Origin: Paragyromitra xinjiangensis | Lineage: Eukaryota > Ascomycota > Pezizomycetes > Pezizales > Discinaceae | Direction of reading: 5' to 3' | DNA: 64,000 nt | Assembly: GCA_038503065.1 (NCBI GenBank) | Contig: JBCAMK010000003.1 | Span: 1,798,001 to 1,862,000, forward strand | In this document: piece by piece, positions 11,736 to 22,616 of the stretch | Layout of the letters: each line of letters begins with the position of its first letter | How positions within the stretch are numbered: the first letter of the stretch is position 1 | The notes under the pieces: generated by a model | Database searches by the model: none | The model's input: the letters and a program-made list of their open reading frames with translations, nothing else | What the model was told of the DNA's origin: nothing | Made by a program: the position numbers and the translations under genes

Positions 11736-12265
11736 AAAACTGTTTAGCTTTCATATTTCAAAAAATATCTCGATAAAAGAAATGCAATAAAAAAAGCGTC
11801 CTCTCGAGCATTATTTCACAGAAACTAGGAGAGTTCTCTATGGTAGTAGTGGAGTGAGCAAAGCAAGCACTGATGTCAAATTACAACCCCTGCACTTTTA
11901 GTTGCTGTTGGTTGTGCCGAAGATGTGCTGATATTAAATCTTAAAGCGATTTCTCGGTGACGAGGGTCGGTTCTAGGACTGGACTTATTGGCTGCCTCTG
12001 GCGACTGATTTTCGTGTCTTGGAGCGGAATCGATAAAGCATTACAATTCTTTTAGGCTTGAGATTGATGAGGACAGTTGCGAGATGTCCCTTACATTAGA
12101 TCACAATATATCACTCGAGAATGTTTCCGGCATGGAACCAGTTAAATATTGATTAATTCATTAAGAGCATCCGGTTGACTAGTAATTAATTAATTAGAAC
12201 GCCACGATTACTGTATTTACACAACTTGCTATTAAGCATTTACATAGATCACGCTTGCCATGCTT
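11736..12265. other. intergenic, no gene seen
   Basis: About 530 bases, A/T-rich at the right (TTAATTAATTAATTAG near 12183). It holds the NAC alpha 3' region. Nothing else is recognisable. Confidence 0.5.
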
Positions 12266-14079
12266 TCAATGCACCAAGGTCGGAAACCAGAAATAAACCT
12301 TTCCAATGGCTTTCAGAGCCTCCTTATCAAGTTTATTCAACGGGGCCTTCAGTAGCCGATCGTTCCATAATATATTGGCCACAAAACAAAGCTGAGCTCC
12401 AAGGAGAAAGGAGTAGTTTCGTGACGGTGCTTTCGACATACTAGAGAGCCATTCCTTAATTGCTCCTACGACTCCATTGAGTTGAAAAACACAAGGATGC
12501 TCGGAGATCCCGTAGATGCCACGGTTTTCGTCGAGGTGGTGGGCCGAATCCATCCATGCGCAGAGGTTGTTTTGGTCCTGGAAGCCGTAAAGAGCTCGAA
12601 GTATCTTGACTGGGGGTTGCACATTTCGCCGGATAGAAGGGGAGGTGTTCGAACGGTACCACTGAGAGACGGAGGATAGGGTACAGATAGGAGTTGGGAA
12701 TCATGCCAGAAATTGGAGCGGATGATATGAGGTCATCAAAAGCGCCAGTAATCTGAAGAAAAGCGGGAAGAGCTGTGAGCAAAGATGTATCTTCGCTAAA
12801 CGTGGTCTTCGCAGAATCTCTACCCGCGGGTGCCCTCAAGAAATTTCTGTTTGGGGCGTCCAAGCCCCTCGATTCAGTCCTTCAAGATACTGACCTCATC
12901 AAGATACTGACCTCATCGGAAGTAAATGCACCAAACATTCGCCCACCCCACCCCATTTCTTTGATCAACTTGCTTCGCTCAGAAGAGCCCTTAACTACCC
13001 ACCTCAATCCTGCTAGAGAATGAAGGAATATAAGTGAATGAGTGTGATATGCATCGCTATCCAACCATTGACTCAATGATTTCCCATTAATTCCTCCAAT
13101 CTTTGCGGGACAGCATGCATGCATTGGCGAGCAGTGACACATTTCTCACTGAATAGTTGTTCAAACGCTGATCAGGCTTTAGGTGTTGTCGGAAGACTTT
13201 CGGAAAGAATTACTCCTGCTTGAACCCGACGCCATGTTGTCTCTACCTCGCTTGGCGGAAGTGACTCAATGTACTCAGTCACGGCTTTGATTCCCATAGC
13301 CGCATGACCGGAATGGCCATTGTCGATGGAAACACGCAGGATAAAATAATATGGATCCATCTTCAACTCCCGCAGTTCTTGAATAGTGATCAATAAATTC
13401 AGCGGCAGGCTCTCATACGCCATATTGAACCCTAAGATCTCTGGTATAAACTCATCCGGGCACAAGGATATGCATAGCTGCGCGACTGCCGCTTTTCATA
13501 CCCTTTCTTCCTCGTTAGGGTTCTTGGAACGATTGATAAACCTTCTTTCGTCACCGGTACCGATATCGGCATTTATGGACGCCATTAACTGTTGGTAAAC
13601 CCAAACATTATTCTTGGCTAAACACCATCTCCAAGTTCCTCACTGAGGACCTGCCATGCAATCTTTTGGGATGACCGGCCAAGAGGGAGGGCGTTGAAAG
13701 CTCGGTGGATACCGCCTAGCCAGGCTCCGTCGACATACTTGACTAGTACTGCAGTTCGGAGCCACCATTTGGCATATTTAACATTAGGGAATATCTCCCT
13801 ATCACCACCCTCACGTCTCCGTGAGAGGTTGTATTGTATTTTGCGGTTGCCTTTGTCTCGGCATTTGCAAAAAAAGGTATGGATTGCTGAAGGCGAGTAC
13901 TTTGGAATAGAGAGGATACTGCTGTTGTCCGGGGGAGCTGTAAGTGCTATGGAAACGGTTTCGTTGAAGAGGGATAGAAGTCGTATTCTACCAGCTTGGA
14001 GAGTTTGGGGGTATTGCTCGAGATTTTTGATGCAGTGGTACAGAGTTTTGTCCGACTCAAGCGGTATATTGGTTTTCAA
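12266..14079 (-). pseudogene. decayed heme-oxygenase-like diiron oxidase (Haem_oxygenas_2 type)
   Basis: Conceptual translation gives successive blocks of one protein in order: KWWLRTAVLVKYVDGAWLGG and VLSEELGDG (about 13820-13618), then FIPEILGFNMAYESLPL, RELKMDPYYF and VSIDNGHSGHAAM (13460-13265), then KIGGINGKSLSQWLD and GGRMFGAFT (13065-12910), then a tail with LRALYGFQDQNNLCAWMD (12600-12535). The motifs (E..D, H, E, Y-x-H/D-N-x-x-x-GH) match fungal iron-containing redox enzymes of the heme-oxygenase-like fold. The reading frame changes near 13620-13630, a TGA interrupts the frame at 13498-13496 inside a conserved stretch, and further frame changes follow. Some breaks could be introns, but the TGA and first shift sit where no plausible intron fits. 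The HDO assignment is from family motifs; the substrate is unknown. Confidence 0.65.
12883..12916. repeat. 17-bp perfect tandem duplication
   Basis: The unit CAAGATACTGACCTCAT occurs twice head to tail with no gap. It lies in the decayed oxidase gene near the end of the KIGG block. A 17-bp duplication shifts frame and looks like a replication-slippage lesion. Confidence 0.9.
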
Positions 14080-15733
14080 TGGAGGACTTGCGGTGCTATT
14101 TCCAATCTTGCTAGAAACTAAGTCGGGTCAGCTTTCACAACCATTGTCTTGGTGGAAACGGCACTCTCTGTTTTAGTGTTTAAAAAGACGCAATTTATCT
14201 CTGAAATAAACAAGATATAGGAAGGATGCGACACTCAAGGATAGTATCAAAAACATCGTAGGATATCGACTAGAAACTACGGGGGTTTTCAAAGTTGATC
14301 GCGTAGGAGTTTGTACAACCTTCGACAAAATATCAGGAAAATCACTTTAAACTTCTCCTACGATATTCCTTAGGCGTCATAAAGCCAGAATAATTAGCTG
14401 CACGTCATGGTTATCAACAGATGTTCCCTACACTGGAGTTGATTATGATTTATTAGCTGGCAAAAATAGCTTCCATCCACTACAACGACATCTTATAGTA
14501 TTCAACGCCATGACCCAACTTAGAGCTAAAGGGCCAGATAGCACAGATCGCCCTACTCTAGACCAAGGCTTAAATAATGGCCCGGTAGTGTTTCCCGGTT
14601 GCTAACGTCATAGGCTCTCCCGGCTCAGCTGTTGGGTATCGGGTAATCTAAGAGGTAAATCTGATTCGAATCACGATTGAATATGAATTATGACGACACT
14701 GTTGGCGAACCGTGAATCGCTGCTTGTCTCTGAAACAAGACCTCTCCGAAGCATGGAAGCAGAACAATCTAAATAAAGTAGATGCCACGACCCACGAATC
14801 TTACCGATGTCTGCCTCGGTGGTCACCCGCTTCATGTCTAATCGTGATGAAGTCATATCGGGGTCGCAGCCATTGGGCAGATCACGTGAATTAGATAAAC
14901 CCGAGATGAAGTCGTTCTGACTGCATTTACATGGGTGGATGTGAAATTAGATCTATTAGGCTTTTCAAGTGGAAGCTGGGAAGTTCTTATAGCGAAATGA
15001 AGGTGGGAGTAGAATAGGTGGGATGATACGAGTGATATCACATGATTATAAATAACAACTACCGCCACAACTACCGCCATTTGGTTTAGATTGATTGACT
15101 GACAGTTCATACACGCATCCAGCCATTAGGCTATGGCGGCACACTAATAATAAACTAGCAAAAGAAATAAAACCCATAACATAAGATAAATAGATACAAA
15201 TATTAGTTTGAACCTTCACTTACACATTAGCGAAGGCATCCCAGTTAAGCTAGAACGTTACAGACTCTCTCAGATCAATAAGTTATCTTTCGTCTAACCA
15301 CAACTCAACTCTTAGAGGAAACTATTTTACCTCTACATAATTCCCCCTAGATCTTTTCATAACTAAATAAAACCAGTGGACGTACGGTAGTCATATAATA
15401 ACACACCCACTCTCGCCGCTTTCGGCCCTATATTTAATGGTACTAAACTCGTAATAGTGAAACAACACGCAAAACCCAAGAACCAAAATACCATTCATCA
15501 TACTTGATAGCGCACAAAATTTACAGCGTAGAACACTCACTCCATATCCCAACCCAATAGTTCAAGTCACAGCAAACAACCATCCAATACACACCTCCAA
15601 AGTAAAGCTTTTCGTATCATTCACCCCTTAGGGCCGCTTCACACTCACAATCTGGCAAACTATGCTATCAAACCCCCTAAAAAAATGATAAGAGTCCTCA
15701 ACTCCCCAAAATGCAAAACGTAAATACAAATCC
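14080..15733. other. A/T-rich intergenic stretch, no gene seen
   Basis: About 1.65 kb between the decayed oxidase and the 3' end of the MFS gene. Frames are short and unconvincing. The left part contains a 9-bp inverted repeat, ATCGTAGGA at 14255-14263 and TCCTACGAT at 14356-14364. The right part, about 15400-15730, is C/A-rich and likely 3' untranslated sequence of the transporter. Confidence 0.45.
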
Positions 15734-17662
15734 TCAAAAAAAACCCCAGAAACCACAAAACAAATCCCCCACACCTAAATATCCCACAACATCAAACCGT
15801 CTCCCTCCTAACCCTAGCCCCCCTCCCTCTACGCGGCAACAACCTCGTTTCCTCCTCCTCCCCCTCCTCATCCTCCCCACCCCCTCAATACCATCCAACC
15901 CCCTCCCCCTCACACGCACCAAACTCAAAACCGTCCCTACCGCCGCAATCCCCCCAAAAACCCCCCAAGTCAAAAACTCCCCCTTCGCAACCGTCGTACT
16001 AACCGTAAACAACCCACCACTAACCAACGGACCCACCGCGCGTCCCCCCGCACTCAGCGTCTGCGCTAACCCGTTCAGCGTCCCCAACGTATTCGAGTTC
16101 GGCGAGGAATTCGTAATCAGAAGCATCGCACACGTCAGCCCGACCACAGTCGAGACAGTTTTCAAAAACAACACAGTACCGAGCTCAGCCCACAGCCAGA
16201 ACTTACTCGCCGGATCAGAGCGATGGTAGTACCCTACAAACGGCATGCTCCAGAATGCGATTGTGAAGCCGAGGAGACCGAACCGGTAGCCCCATTGGTT
16301 GCCGAGCCGTTGTTGGAGCGGGCCGAAGAGGAGGAGTTGGAAGAGTATGGTTATGGTGCCGACGAAGGCGAGGGAGAGGCCAATTTCTTTGGGGACGAGG
16401 CCCCGGCCGGTTGGAGGGTCGCTGGATGCGAAGATGGGGTAGAGGGAGTTGTAGGATACGTTGGAGAGGTTGAAGATTCCGTAGGTGATTAGGAGGATTG
16501 CGATCTCGGGAGTCAGGATTGAGGTGTAGGATTGGGGGGTGGAGATTTCGGGGAAGAGAGGGGGTAGGCTGGTGGCTTCTTCGCCGAAGTAGTCGGTTTC
16601 TTCTTCGATTGTAGGGTGGTGGGGGTGGGGGTGAGGATTGGGGGGTTGGAGGTAGCTTGGTCTTGCGGAGGCGGTGAATTGCCATAGCCAGACGAAGATG
16701 TTCTTGACTCGTTCCCCGAGTGGGGGGAGGGTTTTGGCTCCTTGTAGGCTCTCATCGAGAAGGAAGATGGAGAACACCAGGTCTAGTAGTAGGAATGTTG
16801 CTGCCGTCATGTTTGGTAAGAGGTATGGGTATTCTGCGAATAGTCCAGTGCCAGATGGATGGACGAGAATACCACCAATTAAAGGGCCCGTTATTCCACC
16901 GATGCCGTAGACTACCGGGAGATATGCGAATGCAGAGGACTGGTTTGATTTATCAGTTATTTCACCGAGAACTGTAGAAACGATCCCTAGAGTGCTTGTT
17001 AGTACTGTAATTTCGCTCTCTTCCTGTAGATATAACTCACCTGCATTCCCATTTACAAAGCCCATAATCGCCTGCACGGCAATCGCCTGCCAAAGAGTCC
17101 TACAAAACCCAAACGCAAGGAAACAAGTCGCGGTCAACAAAGTCCCCATAAGTATCACGGGCTTCCTCCCAATCCTATCGCTTAACCGTCCCCAAAAGAA
17201 ATTCGCTACCAACAATTAACATTTCAACCCAACACACCAAGTAATTGATAACTTACTGCTAAACTGTGCAGCCGCAAAGCTACTCGCGATAACACCCACA
17301 AACAGCCCAACCTTCTTCCTATCCACCTCCGGAAAGGTCGCCGCCATCTCCGGCAAATACGGACTGATACTATTCAGCGCGGTCTGCTCGGCCAACGAAA
17401 TAACCGCCAGAATAACCAACTGCTTCGTGGGGACCGGGGTATGTTCTCTTCCATTCCCATTCGTCTCGTGTGTTTTGTTACTGCCACCCGACAGGGTTCG
17501 ATACGGCGACGTGAGGCCGTCGGTTGGCGGGGGCCCGGATGTGGACGGGGGTGTAGTCGGGAAGGTCTGGTAGTGGAGGGAAGAGGTGCGACGTGAGAAG
17601 GCGGAGGGACGAGCCATGGTTGGAGGTTCAGAGGATCCCTGGGGTCGGAGAAAACGGAACAT
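15734..17662 (-). CDS. MFS transporter, ZIFL1/YCR023c-like (DHA1 type)
   Basis: Three exons (17662-17257, 17205-17041, 16986-15734) encode 607 residues, joined by 51- and 54-bp introns. A Ser/Thr/Pro-rich cytosolic N-terminus of about 80 residues precedes the first membrane helix (TKQLVILAVISLAEQTAL). The loop 2-3 signature GRLSDRIGRKPVIL is present, followed by GFVNGNAG and GPLIGG. A long hydrophilic central loop (Pro/His-rich, about residues 290-345) separates the two six-helix halves. In fungi, relatives with this N-terminal motif are annotated as peptide, drug or metal-complex transporters at the vacuole or plasma membrane, so the substrate is unknown. The C-terminal 60 residues are Gly/Arg-rich from a sharp G-rich switch in composition and may not be accurately predicted. 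A second Met at 17617 is an alternative start. Confidence 0.85.
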
Positions 17663-18234
17663 GGTGAGGGTTGGGGGTGAGGACTACTTATGGGGGGGTT
17701 TGGCTTTGGGGATGACGTCGTTGCGCCGCATGGGAGATCCGATGGTGTTTTAAGGGTCTGATGGGCATCGCGGTGACAACCGGGGAACGCTGATAAGGGA
17801 AGGTAAGGGCCACTTGGGTCTATTCAGGTTTGTTCAGATTCAGTTTGACAGCTGTATGCGGGTACGGGCGTGAAGTAAGGGATTTCCGATCGGTGTTTGT
17901 GCTGTTTGTACCCTTCTACTACTTGAATCGTTTGATTCTGCATCCAACAGTCCACAATCTATTTATCCGGTGGGAGTACAGCCGTCAATGCAGATTACCT
18001 TGGAATACGGTAGTTGGTTCTTTTATTTGAGATCACTTATTGGGCGGGGGGCATTTTAATTCATAGGGTTGGGTGTAATGGAATCAATCCGTCTGAGGAT
18101 GTAGTCCGAGTGACAATTGATGAAACTCTCATTCACTCCACTATTTACATCCCCACGAATACCCTCTTCACACCCGTCTAGGCACACTCAAAATCCTATT
18201 CACAGTCAGTACCAGCCCAATCACAAAATCCAGA
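17663..18234. other. intergenic, MFS promoter and lyase 3' region
   Basis: About 570 bases. It holds the upstream region of the minus-strand MFS gene and the 3' end of the lyase gene. No coding feature is supportable. Confidence 0.5.
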
Positions 18235-20057
18235 TCACCTACCATGCTCCGTGCTATCCCCCCCAACTGAACTAGTAGCCGAACTACTCGCAATACTCTG
18301 CAAAATCCCATCCACATAATTCGCACCACTCCACTTCTGATGCGTCAAAACATCACACCCCAACTCCTTCTCCCTCCTCTGCACAAGATCCACATACGCC
18401 AACATCCCCTCCGTCTTAAACCTCGTCGCCAGCTCACAAGTTATGGTCGCCCCAGAGTGCAATCCCGCAAGACTCACAAGCTGCAACACAAACCCCTCCT
18501 TCGCCAAATCCCACACAAAACTCTTTAGTTGTCCCTCTGTGAACCCCTCACTGAGCCAATTGAAGCTAGGACTAAGATTATACACCATCCACTTCCCTTC
18601 TCCTGGACCTCCCTTCGCGCGGACCTTCCGCGCAAACCCAACCGCCTCCTCGACTGCCGGCCGCTTGGTCTCGAGCCAGAGGAGATCCGCGTATGGTGCG
18701 AATGCGAGAGAGCGCTTGATCGCTGCGGGGAGACCAGCACGGTAGTGGTAGTATCCTTCGCGTGTACGTGGGATGTCCCAGCTGAAGAATACGTCGTGGC
18801 CGAGAAGATCCCGTGCGAGGAGTCGTGAGTCGGTTATGGAGCGGTCAGAGGCGCCATTGAGGTATTGGTCGATTTTACTTTCTGTTGCAGAGGCCTTCTT
18901 GAGTGCGGAGATTACGACTGTAGTTGTTAGATAGACAGAAGGAGGGGAGGGAGAGGGGGTTCACCTTCGTCGAATGTAACTAGTTTGTGTCGGCTCACCC
19001 ACTCTGCTTCAGCTTTATTAATCTCCTCCCCACCTGCTCCATTCTTCTCAAGCTCGTAGAGAACCTCGCTCAGCGGCTTTGTATCCTCTGCTACACCCAG
19101 TATAAACTCATGATCCCGCACATCAACAGTACTACTAATCAACTTCCCACTCTCCGAGTCCGTCCGCGCGATTAGCAAATTCTCAGACCCCATAAGATCC
19201 CATTGAAACCGCGCAGCAACCAGTCTATTAATATGTTCACCAACGGGAACCAGAACCTTCCCAGAAAGATGACCACATTTCTTCCCACCATGTAATTGAT
19301 CCTCTAAATGTATCGCCGCCGCTCCACCCTCCGCAAACAGCTTCGCCAACTTCATAACCGCCGACAACCCACCATGTCTAACCCACATCAGCCACCCACC
19401 CCTCTACGGGAAAAGAGGGACTCACCCAGTATCCCCATCCGCAATAATCGGTCTTAAATAATCCACCCACGGCGTACTCCGTCTCTGTTCCGGCGATAGC
19501 GACCGTCTCGCGTCCCAATGCCGACGATCATGTAGCTGCTGGGCTTTAAACAACCTCTGCACCTGATTCGGCACGGTATTATACGGATAATCCCCAAGGT
19601 CCGGCGAGACCTCATTCGTGGTGGTTAGTACGCTCGAACAAGCCCATCCAGAAACATACAGGACCTCCTGATGCGGGGCTTGCTGTGTCATCTGTACTGG
19701 ATCTATCGCGCCCATAGTGTGGACTGGGAGTCCGGCTGCTGCGCGGGAGGAGAGGAGGCTGAAGAGCTTTTGGGCGGTGGTGGAGCTGGGGTAGGTTTGT
19801 TTGAGGGTGCCGCGTTTGGTGACGATTGCGGAGGCGCTGTAGGGTCGTTTGATCCCTTTCCAGCGCGGGGAGGACCACCATTGTTCTACGGCGTGGACTT
19901 CGGCGGTGAAGAGGGCGTCTTCTTCTTCGGGTGTTGGTGCGTTGTGGAGGGGACGGGTGCTCATGGGTTTTGTGAGGATGAGGGTGGAGGTTGGGGTGGA
20001 GCTGAGGAGCCGGGGGAGGGGCCGGAGAGGGGGGAGACGGCGGAGTGGGAATGGCAT
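18235..20057 (-). CDS. mclA: mitochondrial 2-methylisocitrate lyase
   Basis: Three exons (20057-19426, 19377-18965, 18917-18235) with 48- and 47-bp introns encode 575 residues. The first 38 residues are Arg/Leu/Ser-rich and lack acids, a clear mitochondrial presequence. The isocitrate lyase fold follows: [28 protein letters not shown], the catalytic KKCGHL loop near residue 243, and NLSPSFNW near 460. YVSGWACSS instead of the isocitrate-lyase form YVSGWQSSS, plus the mitochondrial presequence, favour 2-methylisocitrate lyase over glyoxylate-cycle isocitrate lyase. The enzyme splits 2-methylisocitrate into pyruvate and succinate, the last step of the methylcitrate cycle. The C-terminal end after STEHG is uncertain because a GTAGGT donor overlaps the stop. 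The synthase and dehydratase of the same pathway are 14 and 43 kb to the right. Confidence 0.87.
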
Positions 20058-20680
20058 TGTGGGTAGCTGGGTTTGTTAGTTGTGGAGCGGTGGGAGGAGG
20101 GAGAACGTACCTGATATGTAGCTAGCTATTCGCACCCGGCTATGACGCTTTGCCTCGGAGCTGGAGGGATCCCTTCCCCCGCGTCTTGGCTCCGTGCTGA
20201 CGGGAGTTGCCGATGCGGCTCTGTGGCGTTTATTACTGGGAGATGCTGTGGGAGCTCACGGTGGTTTTGAGCGTTGATTAAGTTGTTTGGATGTCTTGAA
20301 TCTCAAGACGTGTTGAGAGTTTAGAGTGAAGTCTTGTAGCACGATACTATATTGCGAGTGATGGTCTGTGAAGCCAATCCAGTTTATAGCAGTCCAATTT
20401 ATTCTCTTGGACAACGAGTGCTAACTTATGATCCACTTCGACCCTAGACAATACTAATAATAATAAACGATAGTGAGACTCAACATAATCCACCTCCAAG
20501 TAAAGAAAGATACGCCAGACACGCGCGCCAAAAGACAGAAAGTCCAGACCAAAATCTAGAACACTAAATACAAAAAGCCAAAACCCTTCCCTCCAACCCA
20601 CCACCTACCTTATCCCCTCCAGCCTTATCCCCCCCCCCCCCACCCCCCTCCGACCCACTATTCTACTCCCCCTACTCCCC
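20058..20680. other. intergenic with poly-C tract
   Basis: About 620 bases between two minus-strand genes: the lyase promoter (left) and the 3' region of the pepsin-like gene (right). A run of 12 or more C residues interrupted by A lies near 20629-20648. No gene is seen. Confidence 0.5.
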
Positions 20681-22616
20681 CTACATCATCTCATACCTCT
20701 CCGACACCGGCCTCGACCGTCCCCCCAACGCCGGATGCTGCATATGCACCGGCACCGGTTCCGCCGGCAACTCCGCCCACCTCGGCGGATACGCCTCACT
20801 CGGGCTCGTCGCCATACCCACATAATCACTCTCCATCTCATGATACTGTTCCGTCGGATGCGGAGTATAATACCCACCATTCCCATCCTTCTCCCACACA
20901 CCCCAATTCTGCCCCCCGGGACCACCGGGTTGCTTTTCATCCCGTGACGGGAGATTCACCATTGGGGTGCTAGCGCCATCGAGTTCATTGCCGTAGTGGT
21001 TTACCGTGACAGTGGACGGAAGGGGCTGGAGCGTAGGAGGGGGTTGACGGCGGCGCCAGAGGAAGAAGGCGACGGCGAAAGCGAGGACTACGGCGCCGCC
21101 GCCGACTGCGGCCGCTATGGGTGCGATGGGGCGTTCGGTATGGGGATTGTCTGTAGTTGTGTCCTCACCGATAGGGACGACGGTTGTGCCAGAGTCGAGG
21201 GTGAGGTCTGTGAGTGTGGCTACGACAATGTTAGGAGGACCGGGGTTGTAGGCGAGTTGGGAGAGCTGAAAGGCCTTTTTGTCGTAGTTGACGAATAGGT
21301 ATGCTGCTTTTAGGAACCTGGGGTTTGTTAGCTTTGTTGGTGAGGAGTGTGGGTTTGACGTACGTTCGTCCTAGGATAATTGGTTGGGTTGAAGAGTCTT
21401 TGAACGTTTTGACTGGAAGGTAATGATCGAAATTGGCGTTACCCACAGGGATGTAATCCCGTAATGCTGTGATAGGTTGATATAACACCGATGGTGGAAT
21501 AACAATATCAATCTTAGACCCACCACCAGGGATTTGTAATGTAAATGTGATATTTCCAAGACGCTTATCCGCCGAGCTTCCATAGAAAAAGTCCACTCCA
21601 GGCTCTCCATCCTGTGCCTCAAGAGCATAAGACAACTGCTGAGCTAGAGACTCGGGCAAATACCTATAACCATTAACAAACCACTTCTAAAACCACAAAC
21701 CAAGACCCACTCACAAATACGGCGTACTCGAATCAATAACCACATCCCTAGTACTATTAAGCAAATCATGCACCATATCATTCCGCAGGACCATATCCGT
21801 CACCTCCAGGTGCAAACTCCCATCACTCGCAACCGGCACCTTCAGCGTCGCAGTCCTATTATCAATCCTCGCCTTATCATACCCCCCCAGTATCAAACTC
21901 CCCGGAAACGAATGCACCGTCCCATTCAACCCCAACCCCCGTCTCCCCACGCCAGAACTAAGATCCGAACCAACCCCCCTCCCATCATCAAACGTCGGAT
22001 CAAAAACCGGATCCGGATGATCCTGAATATCAACTCCCACACTCAATCCAAAAGACCGACTAGCAATCGCCCCCTCCAGCACCAACCTCGTCAACAGCGT
22101 CGAATTCACCCCGAGTCCCAGAAACCCAGACGTCATATTACAAGCGTCGACCACACCAAACTTAAACTCATCCACAGATACATTCCCGTCCCTCCCCGAA
22201 AACTCGAGCACATCCTCCCCAACACCCCCATCTGCAAAAAGCACATATTCCTCGTTCTTCCAGCTGAAGGCAGCATTCCCAGTCTTCCACGACGAAGACT
22301 GTGGAGGTCCGAACACACCCCCTCGGTACTGCACGCAGCTGCCGACGACCGTACTGTTCCCCGGTGGTGTGCACACCTTTGGCGAGTTGACGAAGGTGTC
22401 GTCGCTGCTCGTCGAGGCGGTGAGATATAGTAGCTGGGAGTTGGAACCAATAGATAGAGGGAGGAGGTAATTATCCGTCGAGTTCACCGCAGAGGTTTTC
22501 GAGAATAAAATCGAGACCGTTTTCCCAGATGTGGTAGTAGTTGCCGTAGAGGCAGTTGTAGTGCTATAAAGAACGGCTTGGATAAGCGCAAAGGAGAGAA
22601 TACTTGAAAACGCCAT
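20681..22616 (-). CDS. membrane-anchored pepsin-like (A1 family) protein, catalytically degenerate
   Basis: Three exons (22616-21715, 21663-21364, 21317-20681) encode 612 residues. There is a signal peptide (about 1-22), then a two-lobe pepsin-like region (about 40-430), a single membrane segment (IAAAVGGGAVVLAFAVAFFLW, about 468-489) followed by RRR, and a 120-residue cytosolic tail rich in Pro, Tyr and Glu. Many NxS/T sites mark the outer part. At the first active site the family motif DTGS is replaced by TAST within LLYLTASTSSDDTFV, so the Asp is absent. The second site reads VVIDSSTPYLYLP, with Asp retained but Thr-Gly changed. Only one catalytic Asp remains, so protease activity is unlikely. 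The topology (exposed lobe, one helix, signalling-like tail) resembles a surface sensor or adhesive protein; this is inference. Confidence 0.8.

Noticed and set aside
14255..14364. 9-bp inverted repeat as terminal repeats of a small transposon
   Set aside because: No target-site duplication is seen, the repeats are short, and the spacer of 92 bp has no content.
15711..16229. 172-codon open frame on the plus strand
   Set aside because: It is antisense to the MFS gene and exists because that part is extremely C-rich; its translation is Pro/Thr/Asn-rich with no motif.
18235..20057. Glyoxylate-cycle isocitrate lyase
   Set aside because: A mitochondrial presequence and YVSGWACSS favour 2-methylisocitrate lyase; a peroxisomal signal is absent.
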